DNA from: CAVZYN01 sp963779515
GTDB lineage: Bacteria > Pseudomonadota > Alphaproteobacteria > Rhizobiales > Hyphomicrobiaceae
Length of the DNA: 64,000 nucleotides
NCBI GenBank assembly: GCA_963779515.1
Contig: CAVZYN010000003.1
Coordinates: 165,979-229,978, forward strand
Reading direction: 5' to 3'
A program made the translations under genes and the position numbers. This document shows positions 17,261 to 26,471 of this stretch, in pieces. A model generated the notes under the pieces. It did no database searches. It saw only the letters and a list, made by a program, of their open reading frames with translations, and was not told the origin of the DNA. The stretch's first letter is position 1, and each line of letters begins with the position of its first letter.

Positions 17261-18171
17261 AAGGTCAACGTTGGGGTGAGAGCCGCCCCAAGACATTCAA
17301 CGAAGCGGCAGAGCGGTTCGCCAGTGAGCACTTCCCGACACTAAAGGTTGCCAGCGCGCGGCGATATTTCGCCAGCATGAAGCATTTGCTGGAGAACTTT
17401 GATGGTGTCCTCCTCGAAGATATTACATCGGCACGACTGAGCGAACTCGAGCAAAGGCGGCGGCGTGATGGCGTCACGACGTCGTCGATACGCCGAGACC
17501 TCGCGTGTCTCTCAGTGGTGTTTTCGTGCGCCGAGGAATGGGAGTGGATCAAATACAATCCCGTGAAGCCGTTTCTGCGCGGCCGCGCCAAGCGCGGGCT
17601 CAGTGAAGGGGCGCCGCGAACTAGATATCTCACTGGAAACGAGGAGGCCGACGTCCTGGCGCATGCGGCGGCCAAGGTGCGAAGCACCATCATCTTTGCA
17701 ATCGATACGGGGCTGCGGAAAGAAGAGCAGTTTTCCCTGCTCTGGTCGGACGTTGATTTGGAGGCGCGCGAGATCCATGTGCGCGCCGAGGTGACGAAGA
17801 ATGCTAAATCACGTGACGTGCCACTTCTCGACCGATCCGTTACCCTCCTGAGGCAGATGAGGTGCGCCCCGACGTCGACATTCGTCTTCTCGACCCACAG
17901 CGGCGAACGCTATTCGCCGAGTTCGCCGACCAACTACGAATCGCTTCAGAAAGCCTGCCACCGGGCGGCACTATCGGAACATGTCGAATGGCACGACTTG
18001 CGGCGCACCTGCGGATGCCGGCTTCTGCAGGACCACGGGCTTACGATGGTGGAAGTGAGCAAGTGGCTCGGTCACTCATCGATCCTCGTGACTGAACGGC
18101 ACTATGCGTTCCTGCACAGGCACGCCCTTCGCGATGCCTTGACGCGCAACCGTCAAGGATACCGACGCTGA
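17122..18171 (+). CDS. int: tyrosine-type site-specific integrase
   Basis: 349 residues from MPKNLKKRGRIWWYKIRHHG. Catalytic residues of the tyrosine recombinase fold are present: R199 (DTGLRKEE), H291-R294 (HDLRR), H318 (LGHSS) and Y328 (TERHY). The N-terminal arm-binding and core-binding domains precede. The gene ends 91 bp before the att copy at 18263, pointing towards it. It should catalyse integration of the element into the tRNA-Cys 3' end. A Met 17 codons upstream is possible but lies in the overlap with the preceding gene. Confidence 0.95.
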   Translation: MPKNLKKRGRIWWYKIRHHGRDFEGSLETEHTSVAKERFAKVCERLKGQRWGESRPKTFNEAAERFASEHFPTLKVASARRYFASMKHLLENFDGVLLEDITSARLSELEQRRRRDGVTTSSIRRDLACLSVVFSCAEEWEWIKYNPVKPFLRGRAKRGLSEGAPRTRYLTGNEEADVLAHAAAKVRSTIIFAIDTGLRKEEQFSLLWSDVDLEAREIHVRAEVTKNAKSRDVPLLDRSVTLLRQMRCAPTSTFVFSTHSGERYSPSSPTNYESLQKACHRAALSEHVEWHDLRRTCGCRLLQDHGLTMVEVSKWLGHSSILVTERHYAFLHRHALRDALTRNRQGYRR

Positions 18172-18182
18172 AGCCGCCTTGT

Positions 18183-18199
18183 TGGGACATTATTCGGGA
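18183..18199 (+). other. candidate integrase arm sites on the right end of element 1
   Basis: GGGACA at 18183-18188 and GGGAC at 18195-18199 are 12 bp apart, just after the integrase stop and 64 bp before the att core. They match the pair at 54052-54068 in the same position relative to the third att copy. Confidence 0.45.
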
Positions 18200-18262
18200 C
18201 GGCGGCGACCGTCGTCTGGTTTATGTCGTCAAAACAACAGCTTGCACTCAATAGCCTGCGAT

Positions 18263-18306
18263 CTGCAAATCCGCGTACCCCGGTTCAATTCCGGGCGTGG
18301 CCTCCA
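18263..18306 (+). other. attachment core copy B (right end of element 1, left end of element 2)
   Basis: Exact 44-bp copy of the tRNA-Cys 3' end including CCA. The upstream part of the tRNA is missing, so it is not a functional tRNA. Downstream, the block around AGACGCGTCCG and CCAGGGT-GGGACAAAA resembles the sequence after copy A, so a related element begins here. Confidence 0.9.
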
Positions 18307-18474
18307 AAGCCCGTAAGCAAATTCATTAAAGCCTGCTCCGTCCTAAGCTAAAGACGCGTCCGCCCCGCCGCCAGGGTCGGGACAAAATGGGACGGAATCG
18401 TGCTTTGATTGCTACGGTCTGCGCTCAACGCGCCACGGCACATAACGAGGCGATCCAGAAGACAAGAGGCATTG

Positions 18475-19839
18475 TTACTCGCCGGTCGACGGTTCTTGCC
18501 AGCCGATGAGGTCGCTTGGCCGGTGGCGATATTGCCGCGAGTAGCGATCGGGAGCATTGAGAATCGTCGGGCAATGGCCGCCCTCAATTCGAGCAATCCA
18601 GCCCAGCAGTTTCTGCTTCAACTCATCGGCCAATTCCCGGAAGGCCGTCATGCCGACGAGGTTCACCATCTCGTAGGGATCACTGTCAAGGTCGTAGAGA
18701 TAGCACTCCCGATAGGTGTCCGAACGCGGCGCGTCACTGCGATACTCGGACGTCACGCCGTATTTCCACTTGTGCGTTCTGAGGGCTCTGCCGGTCTCGG
18801 TCTCGCTGATCTGGAAGAACACGTCTTGCCGCCACGGCGCCCGCGCATCGCGGACGACCGGCAGGATCGACATTCCGGTCATGGACTTTGGAACCTCCAG
18901 GCCGGCGGCGTCGAGCAATGTCGGGGCCACATCGATGGTGCTGAACAGCGCGCGGACCTGACCGCCGCCGTTGAAGCCCGGGCCGGTGATCATTGTTGGA
19001 ACCCGCACCGCGCTCTCGTGGCACGACCGCTTATATTCGTCGTTGCGCGTCTTGAAGTGGCAGGCGTGGTCGGAGGTGAACATGACGATCGTGTTGTCGA
19101 GCATGCCGAGGCTCTTCAGCGCATCGATCAGGCGGCCAAATGCCTCGTCGAGCCGCTTGACCATGCCGTAGTAGCCGCCGAGGTGCCAGGAGCTGGTGCC
19201 CTTGAGCGTCGCGAGATCCGGCGGCGTCCATTGTTTCGCGGTCAAGGCTTCGCGGTAGCCGTCGGGCGGCGGATAGTCGTCGGTATGGTTCTGGTGGTGC
19301 GGCTCAAGAAACGACACGAATAGGAAGAACGGTTCATTCTGATGGCGATCGCAGAATCGGATCGCGGCATCGGTCAAGGCATCGACGCGGTAGCCGGGAA
19401 GCTTTCGCTTCTGATCATCGCCATCGAAAAGGACGCAGTCGTAGGCGTCTGAAACGAATTCCAGAAGGTTGGCGGCAAGCCAGCTCTGATAGCCGCCGCG
19501 CTCCCTGACCGGCACAGGATCCTGGCCGCCCAGGTGCCATTTTCCGATGTAACCAGTTGTGTAGCCGCTGCGCGTGAAAACCTTGGCGATTGTTTCGTCG
19601 TGCTCGGCAAGCGGAATGCCATTGCGGAACACACCCGTTTCAGTGGCGAACCGCCCCGTCTGCATCGAGGATCGTGCCGGGCCGCACAGTGGCTGGCTCG
19701 TGAACGAATGAAAGAGGTGAGTGCCCGATCGCGCCAGCCGGTCGAAGTTCGGCGTCAACTCCATCGGATTGCCATGCACGCCGGTCGTGTCGTGCCGCTG
19801 TTGATCGGTAAAAAAGACGATGACGTTGGGTTGGCTCAC
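18475..19839 (-). CDS. sulfatase (alkaline-phosphatase superfamily)
   Basis: About 454 residues from the GTG of VSQPNVIVFFTDQQRHD; the frame stays open to 19902. The active-site motif LCGPARSSMQTGR has Cys52 in the C-x-P-x-R context that is converted to formylglycine. Metal-site residues are visible in FFTDQQRHD and in TSDHACH (about 288). No signal peptide is evident, so action is probably cytoplasmic or the start is misjudged. Divergent from the ABC importer operon and paired with a second sulfatase downstream of it: uptake and desulfation of a sulfated organic compound is a reasonable inference. The sulfatase-maturing enzyme is not in the window. Confidence 0.9.
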   Translation of the reverse strand: MSQPNVIVFFTDQQRHDTTGVHGNPMELTPNFDRLARSGTHLFHSFTSQPLCGPARSSMQTGRFATETGVFRNGIPLAEHDETIAKVFTRSGYTTGYIGKWHLGGQDPVPVRERGGYQSWLAANLLEFVSDAYDCVLFDGDDQKRKLPGYRVDALTDAAIRFCDRHQNEPFFLFVSFLEPHHQNHTDDYPPPDGYREALTAKQWTPPDLATLKGTSSWHLGGYYGMVKRLDEAFGRLIDALKSLGMLDNTIVMFTSDHACHFKTRNDEYKRSCHESAVRVPTMITGPGFNGGGQVRALFSTIDVAPTLLDAAGLEVPKSMTGMSILPVVRDARAPWRQDVFFQISETETGRALRTHKWKYGVTSEYRSDAPRSDTYRECYLYDLDSDPYEMVNLVGMTAFRELADELKQKLLGWIARIEGGHCPTILNAPDRYSRQYRHRPSDLIGWQEPSTGE

Positions 19840-19995
19840 GGCCTTGCTGTCCTCTGATCGCCAGCGAATGCAACGCTGGCTGTCGTTTGGCGGAACATAC
19901 ATATCCTTGCCTTCTACAACGGCATGCGCAAGTCTGAACCTTGGTACATGCCGTCACGCGCCGTTTCGTCCGCCAAAAGAATCCGGGAGGAGTTC

Positions 19996-21384
19996 ATGAA
20001 GAAGCCGTCGATGGCCCATCGTATTGCCCTTGCGATGACGGCTGCAGTGCTGATCCCCGCGCTGATCCCCGCGCTGATCTCAAGTATCCCCGTCTCCGCT
20101 CAAGAAAAATTCCTCGATGTCGGCAAACAGGCGCCGATCTCGATCCTGATCAACGCCTCGCCCTGGTACAACGGTTTCGAGAGTGTCGTCGCCGAGTACG
20201 AGAAGCAGACCGGCAATAAGGTCCGGCTCGAGGTGACACCGTTCGACGGCATGATTGAAAAGGCCCGCTCGGCCGTTCGCAGCGGTGGCACCAGCCCGCT
20301 TGACCTGCTCAATATCGTTGGTTTTGCCACCGTCGAGTTCTACAAGGGCGGCTTCCTGCAGCCGTTGGACGAGATCGACCCGACCTTCAAGGTGCCGCCG
20401 GAAGTTTATGCCCTCGATGACGCCGGTTGCTGGGATGAGAAGAAGGAATTCCGCACCTGCGCCACGGGCAAGCTCATGGGCTACGCGCCCAACGGCAACG
20501 TGCAGCTCTTCTACTATCGCAAGGACATCTACGCTCAGAAAGGCTTGAAGGTACCGGTCACCTACGCCGACGTGCTGGCGAACTGCAAGGCCCTGCACAA
20601 TCCGCCGAATACCTACGGATATCTTCAGCGCGGCGAAAAGGGTGACGGGATCTACTACGACTTCATGTCCTATTTCCTGGCCTACGGTGCCAAGGCCGAA
20701 GCCGATGCTGCGAACGGTGACTTCACGGTCACCCTCAACAGCCCGCAGGCGAAGGCCGCGCTCGACACGTTCATCGAGATCGGCCGGACGTGCGGACCAC
20801 CAAACCATGGCACACTTGGTCAGGGCGATCTCATCCAGCTGATGCAGACCGGCAAAGGCATGCAGGGACACGCCGTCGTCGCGGCCTTCCCGAACTACGA
20901 CAATCCGCAGAAGTCGGCAGTGGTCGGCCAAATCAATGCGGCGGTACTGCCGCGCGCCACGCCGGACGGCAAGCCCGGCGTCGCCATCGGCAGCTGGGTT
21001 TTCGCGATTCCGAAGAATGCCACTGATGCCGGCAAAAAGGGCGCAATCGCATTCTCGAAGTGGTTCCTGACCTATAAGGCGCAGTACGCCTACGCCCAAG
21101 GCGGCGGCATTCCAGTGCGCAAGGACGTGTTCGACTCCGACCTCAAGGACCAGCCGAAGTTTCGCTGGATGCAGGCCTACAAGGACGAAATCGGCCACGG
21201 CAAACAAATGTTCGGCTACGTCGAGGGCCCAGCGGTCACCAATGCGATCGGCCTCAGGCTCAACCAGGCGCTGATCGGCGAATTGAGCTCGGCGGCGGCA
21301 CTCAATCGGGCGGCCGCCGACATGCAGGCGATCTTTCAGAAGAACGGGCGCAAGACCGGGTTGATGCCGCCGCTGCCGGAATGA
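19996..21384 (+). CDS. ABC transporter extracellular solute-binding protein, sugar type
   Basis: 462 residues, starting at ATG 19996 behind GGGAGG. A signal peptide covers about residues 1-34 and contains a small duplicated IPAL motif before VSAQ. The mature protein has the family-1 solute-binding pattern: an N-terminal lobe with NGFESVVAEYEKQTGNKV, and EVTPFDGMIEK. It delivers substrate to the two permeases that follow. The ATPase subunit is absent from the cluster; shared ATPases for this transporter class are common. Confidence 0.92.
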   Translation: MKKPSMAHRIALAMTAAVLIPALIPALISSIPVSAQEKFLDVGKQAPISILINASPWYNGFESVVAEYEKQTGNKVRLEVTPFDGMIEKARSAVRSGGTSPLDLLNIVGFATVEFYKGGFLQPLDEIDPTFKVPPEVYALDDAGCWDEKKEFRTCATGKLMGYAPNGNVQLFYYRKDIYAQKGLKVPVTYADVLANCKALHNPPNTYGYLQRGEKGDGIYYDFMSYFLAYGAKAEADAANGDFTVTLNSPQAKAALDTFIEIGRTCGPPNHGTLGQGDLIQLMQTGKGMQGHAVVAAFPNYDNPQKSAVVGQINAAVLPRATPDGKPGVAIGSWVFAIPKNATDAGKKGAIAFSKWFLTYKAQYAYAQGGGIPVRKDVFDSDLKDQPKFRWMQAYKDEIGHGKQMFGYVEGPAVTNAIGLRLNQALIGELSSAAALNRAAADMQAIFQKNGRKTGLMPPLPE

Positions 21385-21448
21385 CTCCAGCCCGGCAGCC
21401 GCCCCTGTCCAGCGGGGCGGCTGCCGGCCGATCGAGGGGGAGCAGTCG

Positions 21449-22366
21449 TTGAGCCAGCAGCCGTCGCCACCCGCGCGCGCGATCCGCAAATCGGGCTTTC
21501 TCGACCGCCACTTCAAAGGGCTAGCATTGGCGCCTGCAATTATCCTGCTTGGCGTGTTGACGATCTATCCGATCGCCAATCTCTTCGCGATGGCGGTCTC
21601 GACGATCGAATTCAAGCAGGCGAAGGAAATCTGGTCCTTCACCCCCGAACGGAATTTCCAGCAGTTGCTCAAGGACGAGGTGTTTCGGATCGCGGTCTGG
21701 AACACCGTCAAGTTCGCCGCCGCCTCTGTCGTAATCGAAGTTGCGCTCGGACTCGCACTTGCCATCCTCGTCAGCTCGATCCAAGCCTTCAAGGGCCTGA
21801 TGCGGACCCTCTTGATCCTGCCGGTTCTGATGCCGCCGGTCGCCATCGGTTCGATGTGGAAGCTGATGTATAGCCACGACTTCGGCGTGTTGAACCAGAT
21901 CGCGACCGGCATCGGCTTCGCGCCGGTCAACTGGACCGGATCGACGTCGCTGGCGCTGTGGTCGGTGGTCCTGGTCGACATCTGGCATTGGACGCCATTC
22001 GTGTTCCTGATCCTGTTCGCCGCCGTCGAAGGGTTGTCGCGCGACGTCATCGAGGCGGCCCGCATCGATGGCGCCCGCAACTGGGATCTCACGGTCAAGA
22101 TTGTCATCCCATTGCTGATGCCGGCAATCGTCGTCGCCTTGCTGTTCCGCAGCATTTTTGCGTTCAAGGTGTTCGACCAGATCTTCCTGCTGACCTCGGG
22201 CGGTCCAGGAACCTCGACCGAGGTCGTCAGTCTTCACCTCTACAAGGTGTTCTTCCAGCAGAACGAACTCGGCTACGGCGCGTTGCTGTCGCTCGCCATC
22301 ATCGCCTCGACGATCTCGTTCCTGTGGGTTGCGCGGCGGGCGAGCGCGGGGCTGGAGCGGCACTGA
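21449..22366 (+). CDS. ABC sugar transporter permease (MalF/UgpA type)
   Basis: 305 residues with TTG start behind GAGGGGG. It has six hydrophobic segments and the inner-membrane permease loop EAARIDGARNWDLTVKIVIP (about residues 205-225), the EAA motif that contacts the ATPase. Its stop overlaps the next permease start (TGATG). Confidence 0.92.
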   Translation: MSQQPSPPARAIRKSGFLDRHFKGLALAPAIILLGVLTIYPIANLFAMAVSTIEFKQAKEIWSFTPERNFQQLLKDEVFRIAVWNTVKFAAASVVIEVALGLALAILVSSIQAFKGLMRTLLILPVLMPPVAIGSMWKLMYSHDFGVLNQIATGIGFAPVNWTGSTSLALWSVVLVDIWHWTPFVFLILFAAVEGLSRDVIEAARIDGARNWDLTVKIVIPLLMPAIVVALLFRSIFAFKVFDQIFLLTSGGPGTSTEVVSLHLYKVFFQQNELGYGALLSLAIIASTISFLWVARRASAGLERH

Positions 22367-23196
22367 TGCTCGATCTGCGCGGCACCTCCCGGTTGATCGG
22401 CATCGCCCTCCTCGGTCTCGGGGTATTCATCATCGTCGCGCCCTTTCTCTGGATCGCGCTGCAGTCCTTCAAATACGAGATCGAGATCTTGAAGGGTTCG
22501 TGGATCTTCCCCCCGACACTGTTCAACTATGCGGACGTCTTCTATTCCCGCCGCTCAGATTTTCCGGCCAATATCCTGAACAGCCTGATCATCGCGTCGG
22601 CCTCGACGGTGCTGGTGTTGCTGGTCGGGGCCTTGGCCGCTTACTCGCTCAGCCGGTTGCGCTGGAACCGCTGGATCGAAAAGGGTGTCCTCGGCTGGAT
22701 CCTGATCTTCAACATGATCCCGCCGCTGACCCTTGTGGGCCCCTGGTACCTGTTCTTCCGCGAAATTGGTCTTTACGAGAGCCTGGTCTCGGTGATCCTA
22801 ACGCACACCACGCTGCATTTGCCGATGACGATTTGGATGATGATGGCCTACTTCAACGAGGTGCCACGCGAAATCGAGGATGCGGCGAGGGTCGACGGCT
22901 GCCGCAACATCGATACGTTCTGGCGCATCGCACTGCCGCTCGCGCGGCCGGGCCTGATTGCCGCAGGCGTGCTCGCGTTCGTGTTCTCATGGAACGAGTT
23001 CTCGGTCGCACTCAACCTCACCGGCCGCGAGACAGCGACGGTTCCGGTCGCCATCGCGCGCTTTGCGCAACAATACGAAATTCAATACGGCCAGATGGCC
23101 GCGGCATCGATCCTGTCGACGATCCCGGCCATGCTGCTCATGTTCTTCGGCCAGCGTTTCGTCGTTCAAGGCCTCACCATGGGGGCAGTCAAATAG
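22366..23196 (+). CDS. ABC sugar transporter permease (MalG/UgpE type)
   Basis: 276 residues. The EAA loop reads EIEDAARVDGCRNIDTFWRI (about 166-185). Six membrane segments. The start at ATG 22366 shares bases with the preceding stop; a longer frame upstream is shadow of the first permease. Together with the binding protein it forms a carbohydrate importer lacking a local ATPase. Confidence 0.92.
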   Translation: MLDLRGTSRLIGIALLGLGVFIIVAPFLWIALQSFKYEIEILKGSWIFPPTLFNYADVFYSRRSDFPANILNSLIIASASTVLVLLVGALAAYSLSRLRWNRWIEKGVLGWILIFNMIPPLTLVGPWYLFFREIGLYESLVSVILTHTTLHLPMTIWMMMAYFNEVPREIEDAARVDGCRNIDTFWRIALPLARPGLIAAGVLAFVFSWNEFSVALNLTGRETATVPVAIARFAQQYEIQYGQMAAASILSTIPAMLLMFFGQRFVVQGLTMGAVK

Positions 23197-23252
23197 GTCG
23201 CACTCAAGTGCGTATCGCGTGATCCCGATCCAGTGAAGCCTGTGAGCCCATC

Positions 23253-24755
23253 ATGAAAACGGTCTTCGTCTTATTCGACTCTCTCAATCGTCACATGCTC
23301 GGCTGCTACGGCGGCACGCGAATCCCGACGCCGAATTTTGATCGTCTTGCCGCCCGCACCAAAGTCTACGACAAGCACTACGTCGGCTCGTTGCCTTGCA
23401 TGCCGGCGCGCCGCGATCTGCTGACCGGGCGGTTGACGTTCCTGCATCGCAGCTGGGGCCCACTTGAGCCTTTCGACAATGCGTTCCCCGAACTGCTCAA
23501 GGACAAGGGCGTCCATTCGCATCTGGTCACCGACCATTTTCACTATTGGGAAGATGGCGGCGCGACTTATCACAACCGCTATTCGACCTACGAGTTCGTT
23601 CGTGGCCAGGAAAACGATCCTTGGAAGGCGATGGTGCAGCCGCCCTGGGAGCGGTTACGCGAGAAGTATCATGAACGGCAATTTTCGACCGACCCGCGAA
23701 GCAAGTTCACGCCCTACATGGTCAATCGCGAGTTCATCCGCGAGGAGAAGGATTTTCCGTCGGTCCAGTGCTTTGCGCACGGTCTCGACTTCCTCGACCG
23801 CAACCGCAACGCCGACGGCTGGCTGCTCCAGATCGAAACCTTCGATCCGCACGAGCCCTTCTTCGCGCCGGAGCGCTTCAAGGCGCCGTTCAAAACCGGC
23901 TGGAATGGCGGGGTTCGTGATTGGCCTCGCTACGGCCGTGTCGATGAACTGCCGGAGGAAGCGAACGAATTGCGCGCGAACTATTACGCCATCGTATCAC
24001 TCTGCGACTTCCTGCTCGGCGAACTGCTCGACTATTTCGACCGGCACGATCTCTGGAATGACACCGCCCTGGTGGTTTCGACCGATCACGGCTTCCTGCT
24101 CGGCGAGCATGATTTCTGGGCCAAGAACCGCATGAACATGTACGAGGAAATCGTACACATCCCGCTGTTCATCCACGATCCGCGCGCGGCAGGAGCTGGT
24201 CGCATCGATCGCCTCACCCAGTCGATCGATGTGGCCCCGACCTTCCTCGACCTGTATGGCGTCGTGGCGCCGCCGCAGATGGAAGGCCGCTCATTGCTGC
24301 GAGCCCACGATCGCGACGGCATCATCTTTGGCTATTTCGGCGGCGCCGTGAACGTGACCGACGGCCACCACACCTATCACCGCTTTCCGGCCGATCTGAG
24401 CAGGCAGGAGATCTACCAGTACACCGTGATGCCGACGCATTTGAACAGGCACTTCACACCGGAGGAATTATCGGCTGCGACACTGGCGAAACCTTTTGCA
24501 TGGACCAAGAACGTGCCGTTGCTGAAGGTGCCGGTGATCGAGCGTTCGCCGATGTACAACAACTACGGACCTGGAGCTCTGCTGGAGAGCGACACGCGGC
24601 TCTATGATCTCGCGACCGACCCTGGCCAGGAGCGGCCGCTGGCCGACGCGACGATCGAGGCGCGCATGATCGAGCGGATGCGCGAGCTGATGATCAAAAA
24701 CGAAGCGCCGCCCGAGGCCTTTCAACGGCTTGCGCTTGCGCCTGGATCGATTTGA
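23253..24755 (+). CDS. sulfatase
   Basis: 500 residues. The formylglycine motif is LPCMPARRDLLTGR with Cys49. Metal ligands are seen in VLFDSLNRH near the N terminus and in STDHGFLLGEHDFWAKN (about residues 278-294). It is long compared with the first sulfatase and has a different C terminus, so the two are not recent duplicates. It is transcribed with the ABC genes, 56 bp after the second permease, which ties sulfate-ester hydrolysis to the imported compound. Confidence 0.92.
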   Translation: MKTVFVLFDSLNRHMLGCYGGTRIPTPNFDRLAARTKVYDKHYVGSLPCMPARRDLLTGRLTFLHRSWGPLEPFDNAFPELLKDKGVHSHLVTDHFHYWEDGGATYHNRYSTYEFVRGQENDPWKAMVQPPWERLREKYHERQFSTDPRSKFTPYMVNREFIREEKDFPSVQCFAHGLDFLDRNRNADGWLLQIETFDPHEPFFAPERFKAPFKTGWNGGVRDWPRYGRVDELPEEANELRANYYAIVSLCDFLLGELLDYFDRHDLWNDTALVVSTDHGFLLGEHDFWAKNRMNMYEEIVHIPLFIHDPRAAGAGRIDRLTQSIDVAPTFLDLYGVVAPPQMEGRSLLRAHDRDGIIFGYFGGAVNVTDGHHTYHRFPADLSRQEIYQYTVMPTHLNRHFTPEELSAATLAKPFAWTKNVPLLKVPVIERSPMYNNYGPGALLESDTRLYDLATDPGQERPLADATIEARMIERMRELMIKNEAPPEAFQRLALAPGSI

Positions 24756-25059
24756 ATGCCGGGCGCCGCCAAGCGCGCCCGATTGGCCCGGACTTTGAGC
24801 GAAGCAGGTGCATCTGTGTGCTCGGTTCATGCGTGATGGCATGCCTATGCCGAACTTTATGGCGATGCCGGCCCAAACGACGAGCGAGATGCCCGATCTC
24901 GATGTGCTCGCGGATGATTTCGCCAAATCCAAATCGGCAGCGAAAAAAATGGCGTCAATCCAGGAAGGAGTGCCGATTGATGGCAGTCAATGTCCATTGC
25001 TCCACGGCGCGATAGTCGTCCTGCACGCGACGATCCGCTGAACGAAAGGAGACGGCCTC
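24756..25059. other. intergenic region, no confident gene
   Basis: A 77-codon plus-strand frame at 24808-25041 is open and rich in Met near its start, but shows no motif and lacks a clear ribosome site. It marks the change from the sulfatase operon to the stress-gene region. Confidence 0.4.
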
Positions 25060-25596
25060 ATGACACTTGCCCGGTTAGAGGCCAGAGGCTTTGCGCGATT
25101 GCGCGTGTGGGCCTTGATCGTCTCGGTGATGCTGTCCAGCGTCGGCTCTGCACATGCGCGTTCGGAACCTCATCCTCTACATATCTATCTGTTCTGGAGT
25201 GAAAATGTTTCATTCGCCGTCCGCGCCAATGACTTCCTGAAGCGATTGGCCGGCTCTGATCCCAGCGTCAAGCTTGATGCTTACGAGGTGGGCGCGAATT
25301 CTGGCAACCTACGCCTGTTTGAACGCGTTCTTGCCCGCATTGGCACTGACGTGATGCGCGTCCCATTCACGGTCATCGGCAGTGAGGTGTTCGTCGGATT
25401 TGAAAGCGATGATGTCACTGGCGCTGATTTCATCGCCAAGATCGAGCAGTGCCGGCAAGTCGGTTGCCCAGACCGGCTTTACGATCTCTTGGATTCGGAG
25501 AGCCCAGAAGTGGTCATGGGTAACGCGCTCGTTCCACTGGCCACCGGCTTCATAGTCAAGTCCATTGCCGCATCAGCGCTGCAACGTCGAAAGTAA
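25060..25596 (+). CDS. periplasmic thioredoxin-fold protein without a CxxC
   Basis: 178 residues. A signal peptide occupies about residues 1-34 (VWALIVSVMLSSVGSAHA), then HPLHIYLFWSENVSFAVRAN looks like the first strand and active-site turn of a thioredoxin/glutaredoxin fold in which the usual Cys pair is replaced by SENV. RVPFTVIGSEVFVGF has the cis-Pro type segment. Two Cys occur later (CRQVGC). A redox role is not certain. RBS GAAAGGAG precedes the ATG. Confidence 0.7.
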   Translation: MTLARLEARGFARLRVWALIVSVMLSSVGSAHARSEPHPLHIYLFWSENVSFAVRANDFLKRLAGSDPSVKLDAYEVGANSGNLRLFERVLARIGTDVMRVPFTVIGSEVFVGFESDDVTGADFIAKIEQCRQVGCPDRLYDLLDSESPEVVMGNALVPLATGFIVKSIAASALQRRK

Positions 25597-25624
25597 ATCC
25601 GATCAGCGCAGAGGCGAGCTTGAC

Positions 25625-25638
25625 TTGATGCGGGTCAA
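25625..25638 (+). promoter_or_regulatory. FixK/FNR box TTGATGCGGGTCAA
   Basis: TTGAT-N4-GTCAA matches the TTGAY-N4-RTCAA consensus in nine of nine informative positions and lies about 67 bp before the next gene start. The identical 14-mer occurs at 48298-48311. Confidence 0.75.
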
Positions 25639-25698
25639 TCGGGCCCAGGATTAACAATGATAGATTTAAATTGGAGTATATTCGGAGAAAGCCATTCC

Positions 25699-26148
25699 AT
25701 GCCAGACCGCACAACCTGGATCTTGATCGCAGACGGCGCTCATGCGCGCGTCCTTGAGACCGTTGGGATTGGCCACAAACTCGTGCCCGTGGAGCGAATG
25801 GCTTTCGAAGTCGAGCTCCCGCCAAGCCGCGATCTCGGAACAGAGCGGCCAACGCGAACGCATGATGCGATGGGTGACGGACGCCATGCGGTTGACGCCA
25901 AAACGGATCCGCATCGCTCCCTCAAAAGGAACTTCGCGCGCAGCGTTGCCCAGAAACTGGACGCGGAGTTATCCAACAACGCCTTCGATCGCCTGGTTGT
26001 CATCGCGCCGCCCGTAACGCTGGGTGATCTTCGCCAAAGTTTCAGCAAGGCAGTGTCACATCGAGTAATGGCCGAAGTTGGCAAGGACCTTGTCAAACAT
26101 CCGAATGACAAGGTTCGAAGTCATCTCGATGGCGTGATCGCCATCTAG
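25699..26148 (+). CDS. host attachment (baeRF-like) family protein
   Basis: 149 residues from MPDRTTWILIADGAHARVLE, the start supported by GGAGAAAG upstream. The pattern WILIADGAHARVLE near the N terminus and FDRLVVIAPPVTLGDLRQ near the middle define the Host_attach family, small cytosolic proteins common in low-oxygen and stress clusters of alphaproteobacteria. The biochemical role is not established. Its promoter carries a FixK box. Confidence 0.85.
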   Translation: MPDRTTWILIADGAHARVLETVGIGHKLVPVERMAFEVELPPSRDLGTERPTRTHDAMGDGRHAVDAKTDPHRSLKRNFARSVAQKLDAELSNNAFDRLVVIAPPVTLGDLRQSFSKAVSHRVMAEVGKDLVKHPNDKVRSHLDGVIAI

Positions 26149-26171
26149 CGTCCAATGAGACGAGCTGTGTC

Positions 26172-26471
26172 ATGATCTGCCTCGAAGATTGCATTGCAAT
26201 GTGCGGTTTGACCGAGGAAGAGGTCCTGGCGATCGCCGAGCACGAGCATATTCCAGAGATCGCAGCGGCTGCGCTCGCGAACTATCTCCTCAACCAGGAG
26301 CACGGTTGCGAGCAGATCCGCGATATGATTCGCGATGATATCCGCGCGTCACTGCGCCGCAATGATCGCGCCCATGCGCGTGAACTGCTGATGGCTCTGC
26401 GCCACTTCCTTTCCACCGCCCCCGAACTGCGGCAGTCGTCAGCGCCTCACATTGCCACAATATCCGTGTGA
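26172..26471 (+). CDS. conserved small protein of unknown function
   Basis: 99 residues, mostly helical, beginning MICLEDCIAMCGLTEEEVLA. Similar small proteins occur in Rhizobiales next to stress genes. Three cysteines near the N terminus could bind metal, but no motif can be named. It follows the host-attachment gene by 23 bp and is probably co-transcribed. The 3' end overlaps the convergent flavin protein by about 25 bp. Confidence 0.7.
   Translation: MICLEDCIAMCGLTEEEVLAIAEHEHIPEIAAAALANYLLNQEHGCEQIRDMIRDDIRASLRRNDRAHARELLMALRHFLSTAPELRQSSAPHIATISV

Larger units (their letters stand above)
2365..18308. mobile_element. integrative element 1 carrying a type I-E CRISPR-Cas locus
   Basis: The element is bounded by direct 44-bp tRNA-Cys 3'-end repeats (2365-2408 and 18263-18306). 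A tyrosine integrase at 17122-18171 and an excisionase-like gene sit just inside the right copy. Cargo is the whole CRISPR array plus cas operon and a toxin-antitoxin pair. Everything between the tRNA and cas3 is on the minus strand; the integrase module is on the plus strand. Confidence 0.85.

Noticed and set aside
18263..18306. A second tRNA-Cys gene
   Set aside because: Only the 3' 44 bp are present; acceptor 5' strand, D arm and anticodon 5' stem are missing, so it is an att copy.
20080..21516. A 478-residue minus-strand frame
   Set aside because: Shadow of the ABC solute-binding protein gene; Arg/Asp/Val-rich with no domain.
24808..25041. A 77-codon plus-strand frame between the sulfatase and thioredoxin-fold genes
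   Set aside because: No ribosome site, no recognisable motif and a Met-rich start; kept only as a note in the intergenic entry.
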